A stretch of 64,000 bases of DNA from positions 620,001 through 684,000 of the forward strand of contig NC_089397.1 in the NCBI RefSeq assembly GCF_003171515.1, in the 5' to 3' direction. How positions within the stretch are numbered: position 1 is the first letter of the stretch; every line of letters begins with the position of its first letter. Origin of the DNA: Pyrenophora tritici-repentis. Taxonomy: Eukaryota > Ascomycota > Dothideomycetes > Pleosporales > Pleosporaceae. Made by a program: the position numbers and the translations under genes. Of this stretch, positions 1 to 11,033 are shown in pieces. The notes beneath the pieces are model-generated. The model had not been told where the DNA came from. It saw nothing but the letters and a program-made list of their open reading frames with translations, and searched no databases.

Positions 1-3000
1 ACTCAAACATCGAAAACGCTCTCCTTTTCGCAAGAAACAAGCTAAAATTTGATATGCTACCGTCATTAAATCAGAAGCCATAGTGACTGTAGACGAAAAT
101 CTTCGCGCCTCCACCAAGAATTAAGCAGGAACAGGGTTGGTTTTTGCAGTTTCCCGTTCTTTAGGTAGAGAGTGTAGGGTAAAGTGGGCAGAACAGGTTT
201 ATATAGAAACCAGTGACCAGCACTTCGTATAATTATTGAAAATTGTGTTTTCTTTGGTAAAGGAATAAGGGAAGCAATAACTAGGTACCATCTGCGTCTC
301 CTAGATATGTTGTCGGCCCGTAATAATTTTGGAAAGAGCCGGATCCATGACCTCCTCTATCTGCCGGTTTTAGTAATAACAGAATTTCAGTCAGTGCTGT
401 AAGGCAAGGGGGGTTGCGGTGGAAGAAGTTCTCCGTACTAGGTATATATTCCCACTTTTCACAAACATCAGAAGCAGGAAAAGGAAATTTTGATTAGAAG
501 GGGAACATCCATATTTGATTTAAGAAGTCCAGCCTCCTCCAAACATCCATAATGTCCTTCATGTATTTCAAGTAAGGACATAAAATAAGGTCCCTGAGAA
601 CAGTAGTTTTTGTTAGCATCTGCACCTACTTAGGAGTAGCGCGTTTTATCACTGATTATGTAACAAGAGGATATATATTCGCTCTCTACGATAGACTCTA
701 TCAATCAACCAACTTCTTCCACATTTCTCTTCACCCACTTGTTTACAGTTTTGATAGCAGGGTGGAACTTCCAGTAAAAAGAGAAGGCGGGAAGAGTATT
801 TACAGCAAGTTAATTTTCAGGTAGTATACCGGATATCTACTCCAACCACCCTAAGACATCCTAACTGCATTCGCGAGTTTTAAGCAACAGCACATCCTGG
901 ATGCACTATACTGGTAGATTAAGCAGTAAGGTAGGGTTTCGGGCATATAGAAGAGTGAGAAAGGAGGGAAGTATTTTGGGTCCTACAGACGAAAGATGAT
1001 TTAGGGACTTAACAGTCTTAACGGCAATCTCGAGCGCCCTCGACATACAGCCAGGGCAAGTTTTCTTTTTAGAACTGACAACACCACATCCCACTTTATC
1101 CACTTTGCTTAAGTTTTAGCAAGTAAAAGGAAGCTTTGCTCAGGAAGAAAGAAGGGGGAGAAAAACTGAACAGCGATGGCATTCCATATTTCCTCTAGCC
1201 AGTTCACTGATCTCGCCATCGCCCTCACTTTTGTTTAGACATATCATGTCTTCTCGCTATAATCCGTGAGCGATACCTCGGCCACACATCATCCATAATA
1301 CCTAGAGTTTCGGTTATTTTGAGGAAAGATAGGAACATTTTTCACAAGCGCAGCCCATGCATAAGTCTTCGGGGCGCAGTTCTGCTGCACATGTAACATA
1401 CCGTGCATGATTTTTCACTCGAATGCCAACCGCAAACTTTTAGCACCAGTAGTTTTCAGAAAGAGAAAAGGCAGACACACCATGTAAATTTCTCAGAGGC
1501 AACCCATGTATTGAGCCTTGATGTTATTTTTGTAAAATGAGTTTTAGAAGAGGGGGGTAAAAGCACAGTCTGTAGACAGGCGCGGAAGATCTTACATGTT
1601 TTGTTTCTCAGGCCGAGCGTCCGGCGGCATGATCGCAATCGAGTCTCATTTTAGACTTTCCAGCGTCCGTAGTGCCAGCCATCGGAATTTCGAATAAAGG
1701 GATGATAGCGAGATGAGAAAGAAGTCTTCACCCATCCAGACTACGTGGCAAAGTTTTAAGAAGGCAGGAGGCAACACGAGGACGGCTACAGAGATTTTAG
1801 AAAAAGAGAAGACAGGAACATACGGGTTAGTCTTTCCGAGCTTTCGCAAAAAGCAGAAAATAAGCTCCCAGAAATACTTTTTTGATAAACATAAGTTTTT
1901 GGGTGGGTTGGTAATAGGAAAAGAAGAAGAAGGCAGATGGTGGCATTTATATGTGTGCTCCGGTGGAAAGGCACTACAATAATTTGGGAAGAGCAGAAGA
2001 ATACGTGCAGCCATCTGGCTATTAATTTTGCAAAGGCACGACGGCACATGTGACCAAATCTCAATTATTTACGACAAATTTTAGAAAAACAGAGGAACAC
2101 ATATCTGGTTGAGATGGCAATTTTAGAAATGAGTAACCAGCATATCAACTGTCTGTTCGTATTTGTTTTAGTCGCATATCGTAGTGTCGTGTTAACAGAA
2201 CAATTTAGATGCTCTTAGTTTTTCTCTTAGGAAAGGCGCAGAAACCTAGCCCAACTTATGACTTCCAGCTTGTGGTTTTTCAAGAATAAAAGAGACAAAC
2301 GTATTCGTAATTTTATTTCGCAGTTTTGGAGAAACACCGCTCATGCACGGCTGACGTGGTATATTTTAGTTTCAATAGGAAAGAAATATTTGGAACGGTA
2401 GAGGAAGAAGTGCAGGAGGGAGAGCGAGATCTTATATAGACTCTCTGTACGCTAGTCCCAAACATCCGAAAGAGGTGGAACTTTTTGGAAAGAGCGGAGA
2501 CGGAGACATAGTGTGGTGTAGTAGCTTGTCACGTGTTCGGCGTTAGGTAATCGGCGCTAGGGTTGAGTATTTTAGGGCGACTCCGCGCGGAGAAGCTCGA
2601 CATCATCGGATCATCTTATCGTACACCATTTCTTAATACTACCGTTTATTGTTCGGATACCTTCTTGTTCTCTACTCTCTACCGATTGCGGGTCGGCAGC
2701 CTCTCTTCTGACTATTGAGGCTATCCCTCTACCACAATAGCTTTGGCGGCTACGTATTTTCAGAGAAGAACTAAAGAACACATGTACTCCATATGTGCGT
2801 ACTTTAGAGAAGAACAGAACATGTCGCGACTTGTATAATGATTTTAGTAGATTCAGAAATGTGTAAAGCTTGAGAGAAGAGCAGAGACGCACATGTCCCG
2901 TCCCTTATGTTGTTTTAGAGAAGAGCACAACATTTGTCTCCTAGATGTTAATTTTTTTCAACGCAAAAATTTGTAGAGTTTCAAAGAAAAGCAGAGACGC

Positions 3001-4000
3001 ACATCGCGTTGGCCATGATCATCTTTGAGAGAAGAGCAGACCATAGGTCCTCAGGTGGTAATTTTCAATCAATACAGAACTTTGCAAGGTTTTGGAAAAG
3101 AACAGAGACGGACACATCAACTCGTTCAAAATGCAATTTTGGAAAAGAGCTACCATATCTAGCTACTAGTTGTTTCCAAGGTTTGGGAAAGCCAGATCAC
3201 ATCTGAGGGATGTAAGTCCAATCTTGAGAAAGAAACTTCTCATCGTTCTGTTCCCAATCAACTTTTAGGTAAACAGAACCAATTTTTGTATAAGAAGGAA
3301 GACAAGGAGAAAAGTCAGTTAGAGGCTTTTGTATACAGCGAGACTAGCCGCACGGTCTAGCACATGTACTTCAATGCGGTAGCGTTTCAACATAAGAAGG
3401 ATGTCAACAGCGTTTTTAGAAGGGTCAGAAATACTAGAATTTTGGTAAACTCATACAATTGGTGCGCAGTTTTTTTAATCGAGGAACGGACGACATAGAC
3501 TAGGGATGTATAGTTTTGAAACGTCTGGAGAAGACAGACATTTCATGTAGCCTGGCTTTTTTTTCAGCGAGCAGGACATGACTCTGTATTGGCCATTTGA
3601 AAGAGAGAGGCGTATATGGAATGAGCAGGAGAAGAGAAGGAGTAGGTGAATATGGTTCAAATGTGCGAACCAGCGAACGCCATTTTTAGGGGTTCTGCAC
3701 CCATATACAAACATCGGACAGCGATGTCGCGGTTTTGGAGAACAACAGCAGCAGGAAAAACATGTGGTAGGGGTATCGTCCTTTCAGGACAGCAGCCCAT
3801 AAAAATCGCTGTGTAGTTTTTGGAAAAGAGGAAATAAGGAAATTTTATGTTCATTGAAGAGAAGCAGAGAGCGAGGAAGCAGACGTATTTATATCCAGCC
3901 TGTTGCCAAGACAAGCCCGTTTCCGAGAGGCTTGACTGGAATGTATCCCATGACTGACTCACGACCGATCATCCGAAAGCGTTTCTACCCACCAAGCTAG
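1..4000. repeat. Degenerate tandem repeat array, gene-free left end
   Basis: No convincing gene is seen in about 4 kb; the longest open frames (up to 133 codons) have no recognisable domain. A motif of the form TTTT-R-GA-AAGAGCAGA followed by ACAT recurs many times on the plus strand. Clear copies start near 325, 485, 1451, 1793, 2076, 2480, 2755, 2800, 2867, 2911, 2976, 3020, 3087, 3134, 3177 and 3730. Between 2755 and 3200 the spacing alternates at about 44 and 66 bp, so the unit is about 110 bp with two related half-units. Copies become weaker towards both ends. It looks like a decayed satellite. Whether it is subtelomeric or centromeric cannot be told from here; no telomere repeats are present. 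Confidence 0.6.
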
Positions 4001-4133
4001 TACAGTAAGTCGTAAAAAGTCGACCACGATGAAAGAAAGCAGTAGATATAGTACACGACATCAAGGCCTCAGCCATCCAATTCCAAAAACATAGCCGCAT
4101 CCCGCTCAAAACGGACAGATACCAGTACTGCAC

Positions 4134-5723
4134 TCACGCAACCTGATACTCATTCTCCTCCTCACTATCTTCCTCCGCCCTCTCTATCTCATCTTCAATC
4201 TCCTCATTCAACAACAACCCCATATCATACGTCTTTTCCCTAATGCCCTCTGCCATATGCTCATCCACCTTGCAGTCCTCCATAATCAGCAGTATCGCCA
4301 CTTCCGGCACCATAACAGCCTGTACAAACGCCGCGATACCGGAAGCCTGGACAACGCGGTCTTTGGACCTCTTCAGCTCTGATTTCAGCGTTTCCATTAC
4401 GTGCTCGGTGATGACGCGGCGGCCGTGGGGGCCGTAGTAACCCGGGTATGCGGCGCGCTCGTCGAGAGCGAAAGAGTCGAGCGTGTCTTGGGCGGATTGC
4501 GGGAGGTCTGTTCGCCGAGAGGGAACGGCAGCGGCTTTGCCGGTTAGGGCGAGGGGTTCGTAGCGGTCGCGGTGTATGCTGGAACTATCTTTTCCGAGGA
4601 GCTTGGTTAGGATTACTTTGTGGCGGCGTATTCGTCGAGGAAGCGCTTTCCAGTCAATGTCTGGATAGCCCTGTTGAGTGTATTCTTCTTGTGCTGACTT
4701 CTTCTTGTGGGCATGGCAGAATGCGGATTTGTTTTTTACCGTCTTCTCTTTGCCTTTCCAGAAGTCCCAGTAGTCTTCTTGTTCGACTGCTTGGCTACAC
4801 AGGTTGCATTGTGATCCTTCTTCTATTTGGGGGAGTCGGTCTATGTAATTATGCACTTCTTCTAGGTTCCCTTGGGGTGCGCTGGAATCTGGCTGTGAGG
4901 ACTCAGGTTCTAGGTTGGTCTTCCAGGTGTTGAGTTGAGTAAAGAACCCGGCTTGTTTCTCCTTATCTTCCATCTCATCGTCATTTGAAAATATAGACGC
5001 GGATTTGCTAGCCCCGGCTCTTGTGCGCTTCTTCTTAGATGGAACCGGAAGTAGTTCTGGGTCTTCTACAGGCTCCCATATGCCCGCTTCTTTCCCAAGT
5101 TCGTCCATCTCTTCTTCGTTCATCTCCTCACCCAACATTGAGATATTATCATCATCGTCTGAATCGGGAAATATGCCCTTTTCCTGCGACGGTCTTGTTG
5201 GCGCAGCAATCTTCGGCGCTGGCTTTCCGAACTTTCTCGGAGGTGGTGCGTGTATATTCTTCGGTTTTGACCCGTACCCCTTCCTGTTATTGCTGTTCTT
5301 CTGCGACACATGTTCCATTCCCCACCGAATCGGACCATCTCCAGCTGACCCAGCGGAGAAAATGGAAGCATTCTCCTTATTCTCGTCCTTCTTATGCGCC
5401 TGCCCAGTATGATATGCTCCTCTCGCTGGCGCCCTTATTACGCCCTTCTTGGCAGGCCTCTTTGGTGGTCTCTCCAGCTCTGTATCCTCCTTGGCTTTGG
5501 CTTTCGGCGCAAGTATGGGTTTCAATTCTTTCGGCGGCGGAGGTTTTGGGAGTTCTTCGTCGGACGATATGGGTTCGGCGTGTATGTCTTCTTCCTTTTC
5601 TGGCGATCTACTCTCAATCGCTCTCCTCTTCGGCAACGGCTCCTCGTGATCCTCATCGCGCGCATACGGCTTCCCATTGATGCTCTTCAGTAGCCGGGGT
5701 GCACGTCTCGTGAGTCCTGCCAT
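4134..5723 (-). CDS. RTC4: Restriction of telomere capping protein 4-like (RTC4)
   Basis: A single-exon 529-aa protein. The first 270 residues are basic and disordered, rich in Pro, Lys and Asp, with an acidic patch (SDDDDN) near residue 190. A conserved Cys pair (CNLC) lies near residue 307. The C-terminal 200 residues carry the RTC4-like domain, including YPGYYGPHGRRVITEHVM, and end in an acidic tail. In yeast RTC4 was found as a suppressor of telomere-capping defects; the biochemical activity is unknown, and a nuclear role is inferred. The start MAGLTRRAPRLLKS is 291 bp from the divergent RCL1 start, so the two probably share a promoter. Identification rests on recall of the family domain, not on a search. 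Confidence 0.75.
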   Translation of the reverse strand: MAGLTRRAPRLLKSINGKPYARDEDHEEPLPKRRAIESRSPEKEEDIHAEPISSDEELPKPPPPKELKPILAPKAKAKEDTELERPPKRPAKKGVIRAPARGAYHTGQAHKKDENKENASIFSAGSAGDGPIRWGMEHVSQKNSNNRKGYGSKPKNIHAPPPRKFGKPAPKIAAPTRPSQEKGIFPDSDDDDNISMLGEEMNEEEMDELGKEAGIWEPVEDPELLPVPSKKKRTRAGASKSASIFSNDDEMEDKEKQAGFFTQLNTWKTNLEPESSQPDSSAPQGNLEEVHNYIDRLPQIEEGSQCNLCSQAVEQEDYWDFWKGKEKTVKNKSAFCHAHKKKSAQEEYTQQGYPDIDWKALPRRIRRHKVILTKLLGKDSSSIHRDRYEPLALTGKAAAVPSRRTDLPQSAQDTLDSFALDERAAYPGYYGPHGRRVITEHVMETLKSELKRSKDRVVQASGIAAFVQAVMVPEVAILLIMEDCKVDEHMAEGIREKTYDMGLLLNEEIEDEIERAEEDSEEENEYQVA

Positions 5724-6014
5724 TGCGCAGACGTGGGGCGGAAACGTGTCAACTGATTACAACCATGCAACGTGAAAACGCACAACAAAGAAGCCGAAAT
5801 AGTAGATGAAGCCCTTCTGTACAAACTGTGAAAGTACCAGACTTGAAAGACTCAAGGGTTCATGCAATGCAAACGCGACCGACAGACGACACGCGAACAC
5901 CGCGTTCACGCTAGTGTTATCTTATCGGAGTTGGAGCTCGGCCAAAAAAAGTTCCCATCGCAACTCGAGCGCTTCCAACATTACACTTTACAACTCCCAA
6001 CGCTACCACCCACA

Positions 6015-7229
6015 ATGGCCCTAGATGAAGCCCTTCAGGCGCCTCTCAGCTTTACAGGCCACCGACACCTCATCTCACGCCTCATCCTCGCAACTCTCAC
6101 CGGTCGACCCGTGCGCATATCTCAAATCCGCTCTTCGTCTACCAACCCTGGTCTAAACCGCCATGAGACAAACTTCATTCGGCTGCTGGACGCTGTAACA
6201 AATGGCTCGCAGATCCAATTCAGCATGACAGGTACCACACTGGTGTACCGTCCCGGCCTCATCACAGGCAGCGCCGAGGGACTAGGAGCAAGCGGCGGCG
6301 TCATCAGACACGAGATACCACTCGAGTGCAGAAAAAAGGGCGTAAGCTGGTGGCTAATCCCGCTCTGCATCCTCGCCCCCTTCAGCAAAGGAAACATGAA
6401 CGTAATCTTCCAGGGCGAAGGCTGCGTCACCTCGTCGACCATCACAGGCGACGTCTCCGCCGACACCGTCCGCACCGCCATACTCCCCTTGTACAAAAAC
6501 TTCGCCATAGAACGCAACATTGAGCTGCGCATCCTCAAGCGCTCTGCCGCGCCCTCGGGTGCAAAAGCCGCAGGCGGCGAAGTCCAACTCGTCTTCAACC
6601 ACCAAGTCCGACTCCCCAAAACTCTGCACTTGCTCAACCCAGGTCGCGTCAAGAAGATAAGAGGTGTTGCGTATTGTGTCGAGGTCCCCAAGACAAACAA
6701 CGAACGTATGACCTTCACCGCAAGAGGTATTCTAAATAAGTTCGTGCCGGACACTTATATCTTCTCCGACGCTAGCGCCGCGCCTTGGATACCGAACACG
6801 GCGCCCGGCCAGAAAGGCAGCAAGACAAAAGGCGCAGTGGGTTTCGGTATTAGTCTCGTTGCGGAGAGTAGCACGGGTTGCATATACTCTGCAGACGTGT
6901 GCTCACCCCCCGACGGCGGCGTCCCTGCAGACGAAATCGGTAAACAATGCGCGTACCAGCTTCTAGAGAAGATTGCGCAGGGAGGTTGTGTGGAGAATGT
7001 GGCGGCGCCTACGGTGCTTATGCTTATGGCTATGGGCAGTGAAGATGTGGGTAGAGTGGCGTTGGGGAAGGATGTCTTAGGTAGCGAGGAGATTATACAA
7101 TTGGCAAGGGATGCAAAGGTTTTCGGGGGGAGTGGGTGGGGGTTCCGCGAGGCGGGGGGCGAGAAGGAGGAGATTGTTGTTAGTGTTGTAGGTAGAGGGG
7201 TTGGTAACGTGGGAAGGAAGGTGGCGTAG
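6015..7229 (+). CDS. RCL1: RNA 3'-terminal phosphate cyclase-like protein RCL1
   Basis: The chosen start (MALDEALQAPLSFTGHRHL) gives 404 aa, matching the family. An upstream in-frame ATG at 5862 would add 51 unconserved residues and is rejected. The protein has the RTC/RCL1 fold throughout: RHETNFIRLLDAVTNGS and YRPGLITGSAEG near the N-terminus, the insert domain with GEVQLVFNHQVRLPKTLHLL, and a C-terminal GVPADEIGKQCAYQLLEKI segment. RCL1 is a catalytically inactive cyclase paralogue that acts with BMS1 in the nucleolus in early 18S rRNA processing at site A2. There is no intron. It is divergent from RTC4 and convergent with kexin (308 bp between the stops). Confidence 0.93.
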   Translation: MALDEALQAPLSFTGHRHLISRLILATLTGRPVRISQIRSSSTNPGLNRHETNFIRLLDAVTNGSQIQFSMTGTTLVYRPGLITGSAEGLGASGGVIRHEIPLECRKKGVSWWLIPLCILAPFSKGNMNVIFQGEGCVTSSTITGDVSADTVRTAILPLYKNFAIERNIELRILKRSAAPSGAKAAGGEVQLVFNHQVRLPKTLHLLNPGRVKKIRGVAYCVEVPKTNNERMTFTARGILNKFVPDTYIFSDASAAPWIPNTAPGQKGSKTKGAVGFGISLVAESSTGCIYSADVCSPPDGGVPADEIGKQCAYQLLEKIAQGGCVENVAAPTVLMLMAMGSEDVGRVALGKDVLGSEEIIQLARDAKVFGGSGWGFREAGGEKEEIVVSVVGRGVGNVGRKVA

Positions 7230-7537
7230 ATTCGCTTTCCGGGCTTTTTCATTTGGGTTTGGATGGATGGGAAAAAAGTTAAAGTTCGTTGCAAATATGA
7301 TACCCCCGTTTTACCGTCACACATGCTTCTCTACCATGATGGGATTCTATATTCAAAGGCGTAAACGAACATACAAATATAAGCATCCCCAAAACATACA
7401 GAGCGTGTACAAGGAGCCAGAATAAAACGTATCAACACCACCCAATGATTGATTCGCACAGTCCCATTCTATAACAACAAAACAAGCCGGTCCATCCGCA
7501 AAAAAGGTTTCTTACACTCCTACTACCAAAGCCATTT
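7230..7537. other. Convergent 3' intergenic spacer
   Basis: This 308-bp gap lies between the stops of RCL1 and kexin. It holds the 3' ends of both transcripts, with AT-rich stretches near 7370-7400. No gene or repeat is seen. Confidence 0.6.
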
Positions 7538-10054
7538 CTACTGTCTCTTCTCCACAAGACTCGCCCCACTACCACTGCCTTCATCCTCACTCTCCTCATC
7601 TTCATCCTCATCCTGAGCATACTTTTCGTTAAACCTATCCTGATCCCTATACGGACCCTCATCATCCTCATCATCACTCAGCAGATCCTCATCCGACTCG
7701 CCAGCAAAAGCATCATATAGCTCACCACCCCTCTTGGCGCGCTTCTTCCTTCCACCAGCGGCCGCGCCACTAAGCAGACCCGCGTCGTCGCGGTCCTCGT
7801 CGCCATCCAGGACCTCGAACTCATATGCGTCTCGCGAATCCTTCATACGCTTACGTCTGGCGATGAAGAAGTAGGCTGCCAGACCAGCAATAAAGGCGAG
7901 GATGAGAGCGAGGGCCCCGTAGATCCAGATCTGAGTGCGCTTGGAAACACCAAAGGACGGGAAGGGGTTGGGAAGGAAGTTCTCCGGTGGAGTGCCAGAT
8001 GCTGTTGGACTTGATGTAGCAGATGCTGTGGTGGTACTAAGCACAACACTGTTAGTCTGAGTGGGTTTCTGGTTAATTGGACGGTCAGGGTGGTCGGAGG
8101 GAAGAGAGGTCATAGTAGGTGCAGTGCTGCTTGGAAGAGCCACACTCGTTGTCTGGGCTGGGTGGTTGTCAATCTTGTCGTGATCGTCGTCGTCGTGCTC
8201 GTCGGGAATGGGGCGGAGCTTGGCTTTGGAAGCGTCGATGCATTCGCCCCAGAGACGGAGTTTCCAGTCGGTGAAAGTGCCCGTCTTTTGATTGTTTGGC
8301 ATTATGTCTTTGACGATGACGGTCCAGTTGCCCACAGCGTTTTCACCCCAGTGGGCGACTGACATGAAGGTCCAATCGACGTAGCCATACGGAGCCTCGT
8401 CAGAGCGACGTGGGGTTGAGAGATGAGAAACCATGCCGCTCGGTGACCGAAGTTCGACACTAAGATCTCCGCGACGCTCATGCTCTATGTTCATGGTAAG
8501 CGTAATATGCTCGACACGTTCAAAGTTGACTTTCTTGAGCATCTCTTCCGTCACCTCGAAGGAACTGGCCAGACCCTGGTCGCCTTCGGGAATTTTCTGT
8601 TTGACGTGCATCCAGGGTGAGTAGAACCAGGCCTGAGGCTTGACGAGTTTCCATTCCTTGGCCTTTTCCACAACCGCCCATGCATCGAGCTTTCCATAAC
8701 CAAACTGGTGGCTGAACATGCGGCCGAGCGATGTCTTGGTCCAGTCGCTGGGTGTATCGAAAGGAATAGCTGTCATGACGGTAATCCATTGCACATCGCG
8801 CCAGGTCAGCTCGGGACGGGCCGACAGTGCTAGAGCAAAGACTCCTACACCAATTGGTCCAGCAGCAGATGTACCGCCATGCTGGGCAGTGCACTTGTTC
8901 GTGCCGACGTCTGTTGTGTGGATAGAGTCGCCGCCACCGCTACTGTAGGTAACGACCAGCTGCGCGGAACAGGCCTCGGAGTAGTATGGATGTGCATTGT
9001 TCATATCGATCGCTCCGACGGTAATACTGTAGATACTGTTGGTGTAGCCATCAAAATTGCAGTTGTCGTCGCTGGCAGCGCCGTTGCCCGCCGCGAAAAC
9101 GTAGATGGAACCCTTTCCACCACGGCCTTGCTGCACAGCGGTAACCATGGCCTTCTCAATAAGAATACCGGGTGCCTGCATCGTTTTTCCGTCGTCAGGA
9201 GGGCCCCAGGAGCAAGAGTAAATGTCATTCGCTTGCATCTCGTGGTTTATCGCGAGTGCCTCATCGAGATCGGTAATATCACCCGAGAGAATGCGAACAC
9301 CAGAGATCTTTGCGTCGTAGGCGAGCCCTACGCCACAGGCATCGTTCCTCCCTGCAGCGATTTCGCCGGCGCATCGTGTTCCGTGTCGATCGTCAGAGAG
9401 TTTCGGGGTCGGTAGGTCTTCGTGGTCGTTATAGTCGTGAGAACCTTGGGCGAAGAAGTTGTCCTTCAAGTCGTTGCTAGTATAATCCAAGCCATCGTCA
9501 ACTACGCAAGCGGTCACATTCTTGCCCGTGATGCCCTGCGTCCACACGCCCGTGACGTTGATGTCGTTTCCAGGGGTTTTTACGTTGAAGAGATGCCATT
9601 GCTCCTCGAAGATGGGATCCTTGATTTGCAGGAGGTTTGCGAATTCCCGCTGCGCCCTGATGGCATCGTTGATCGAGGGCGCTGCTCGAGGAGGTATGAC
9701 ACTGCGCTTCCAGTGCCGCGGCTTAAGCTTTTGCTTCTGAGTGAAGCGGACGCTGTCCAAAGGATGGTATTCCGACCCAACCTCTCGTTTCCGCCGCCGT
9801 CTCTTTAGTTCCTGCCGTGCGTCGTCTACGATGTCGTTGTCGTGTTTCGGGGCTTTGAAGACATGATGATCTTCGAGTGAGCCGAACGGGCCCTCGTATG
9901 TCAGGCCAAGATGCGCTGCAAGTTCTGCAGGGGAGGTCGAAGGAGATATGTGAATGGCGTAATAATCGTGGCTGGAGTAGTTGCGAGGCGGGAGGGAGCT
10001 CCCTGCCGTGGCAAGGCTCGCGGCCGACAGCAGAGCCCAGAGATGGATGCGCAT
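7538..10054 (-). CDS. kexB: Kexin, Kex2-type subtilisin proprotein convertase
   Basis: An intronless 838-aa type I membrane protease. It has a signal peptide (residues 1-18) and a propeptide ending at a Lys-Arg site near residue 117. The S8B catalytic domain has Asp186 (VVDDGLDY), His224 (DRHGTRCAGE), oxyanion Asn324 (AAGNGA) and Ser396 (GGTSAAGP). The P/homoB domain covers about 475-620 (ending TDWKLRLWGE). A Ser/Thr/Pro-rich stalk is followed by one membrane span near 720-745 and a cytosolic tail rich in Asp, Glu and Ser. Kexins cleave after KR or RR in secretory precursors in the late Golgi, including hydrolases, effectors and pheromones. All catalytic residues are intact. It is divergent from the PhoD-like gene. 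Confidence 0.97.
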   Translation of the reverse strand: MRIHLWALLSAASLATAGSSLPPRNYSSHDYYAIHISPSTSPAELAAHLGLTYEGPFGSLEDHHVFKAPKHDNDIVDDARQELKRRRRKREVGSEYHPLDSVRFTQKQKLKPRHWKRSVIPPRAAPSINDAIRAQREFANLLQIKDPIFEEQWHLFNVKTPGNDINVTGVWTQGITGKNVTACVVDDGLDYTSNDLKDNFFAQGSHDYNDHEDLPTPKLSDDRHGTRCAGEIAAGRNDACGVGLAYDAKISGVRILSGDITDLDEALAINHEMQANDIYSCSWGPPDDGKTMQAPGILIEKAMVTAVQQGRGGKGSIYVFAAGNGAASDDNCNFDGYTNSIYSITVGAIDMNNAHPYYSEACSAQLVVTYSSGGGDSIHTTDVGTNKCTAQHGGTSAAGPIGVGVFALALSARPELTWRDVQWITVMTAIPFDTPSDWTKTSLGRMFSHQFGYGKLDAWAVVEKAKEWKLVKPQAWFYSPWMHVKQKIPEGDQGLASSFEVTEEMLKKVNFERVEHITLTMNIEHERRGDLSVELRSPSGMVSHLSTPRRSDEAPYGYVDWTFMSVAHWGENAVGNWTVIVKDIMPNNQKTGTFTDWKLRLWGECIDASKAKLRPIPDEHDDDDHDKIDNHPAQTTSVALPSSTAPTMTSLPSDHPDRPINQKPTQTNSVVLSTTTASATSSPTASGTPPENFLPNPFPSFGVSKRTQIWIYGALALILAFIAGLAAYFFIARRKRMKDSRDAYEFEVLDGDEDRDDAGLLSGAAAGGRKKRAKRGGELYDAFAGESDEDLLSDDEDDEGPYRDQDRFNEKYAQDEDEDEESEDEGSGSGASLVEKRQ

Positions 10055-11033
10055 GGCGAAGACGCCAGTAAAGTGACTATGTGCAGCTGGCTGCGGTCAT
10101 ATATCGCGTGCGTGTTCGGGTGTCGTCGAGTATTGTTTTAGGAAGGAGCGCTGTTTGATCGAGTTAAGGATACTGTGGTGTGTTGAATGAAAGGATCCTA
10201 AGATAGGTACGTCGCAGCTGATTGTGAAATGGGGGCCCGGTTAAGAGGAACCAGGGTATTAGTGGACTCTGGAACGTCTTTTAGGTTGCACTTGGACAAT
10301 GGAGACCGGCCCGAGAGTACACGAAGTGGAGAACGAGCAAGAGCAAGAGCAAGACAGAAAGGGAGCGCTGCTGTGTGTGTGGAGATGAAGACGTGTGAAT
10401 GTGGAGAGAAGAAACGGCCCCTTTGGTTTACGTATGTAGTCGCAAGCACAGTGAAACGCCCTTGTCTAACCGTCGCTGTCTGAAGAAGCCACCATGGATG
10501 CAGGCTGCAGCAATGCAGGACTCGCGCCTAAATGGCGCCTTACCCCTTATGGATGGCTAGCCGCTGCCGCACCTGCCTCTACAAGCGAGCCTGGAGCCGT
10601 GGGTGTGTAGCAGCTTCCAAGATGCTGCCCTGCACCCAGGCGAACGCCAGCCACCACCCGCCATCTGATTTCTATGATGCGCTGGCTAACGGATATGTGC
10701 CGCGACCCTGCACCTGTCGCTACCGTTCTTCTAGTTGCCTTGTACATAGCTTTGCTCTCGTAGCGCTGCACATCATCGCCCTCGTAGCGCTCTGTTGCAC
10801 TTTTGTTCGCGCATTGCCCTATCCCAACATCTCCACCGTACTTCTGCACCGCCAGTCTTAGGTAGCTATCACAAATGACACCAATTGAGGCCTGTATCTA
10901 AGTAATCGTGTGATAGTGTAACCTGCATTATATAGCTCAAACTCGACATAGCTTCTGTCCCAATTCCCTCAAGACGGTATTAGGCCCCGCTTGCTTCACC
11001 GTCTCCAGCCTTAGGCTATGATCTCGTCGCAAC
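10055..11033. promoter_or_regulatory. Divergent intergenic region, kexin / PhoD-like gene
   Basis: This 979-bp spacer lies between two divergent starts. It includes a short GAGCAA tandem run near 10335-10355. Two open frames near 10532-10861 on opposite strands overlap each other, lack domains and look like chance. It is taken as promoter and 5' leader sequence; no specific operator is recognised. Confidence 0.5.

Noticed and set aside
1646..2064. 133- and 92-codon frames in the repeat region
   Set aside because: They lie across repeat units, differ in frame between units and have no recognisable protein pattern.
5862..6014. Upstream in-frame ATG extending RCL1 by 51 residues
   Set aside because: The added sequence has no family similarity; the 404-aa form matches RCL1 size and start.
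10532..10861. Two opposite open frames between kexin and the PhoD-like gene
   Set aside because: They overlap each other completely and neither shows a signal peptide or domain.
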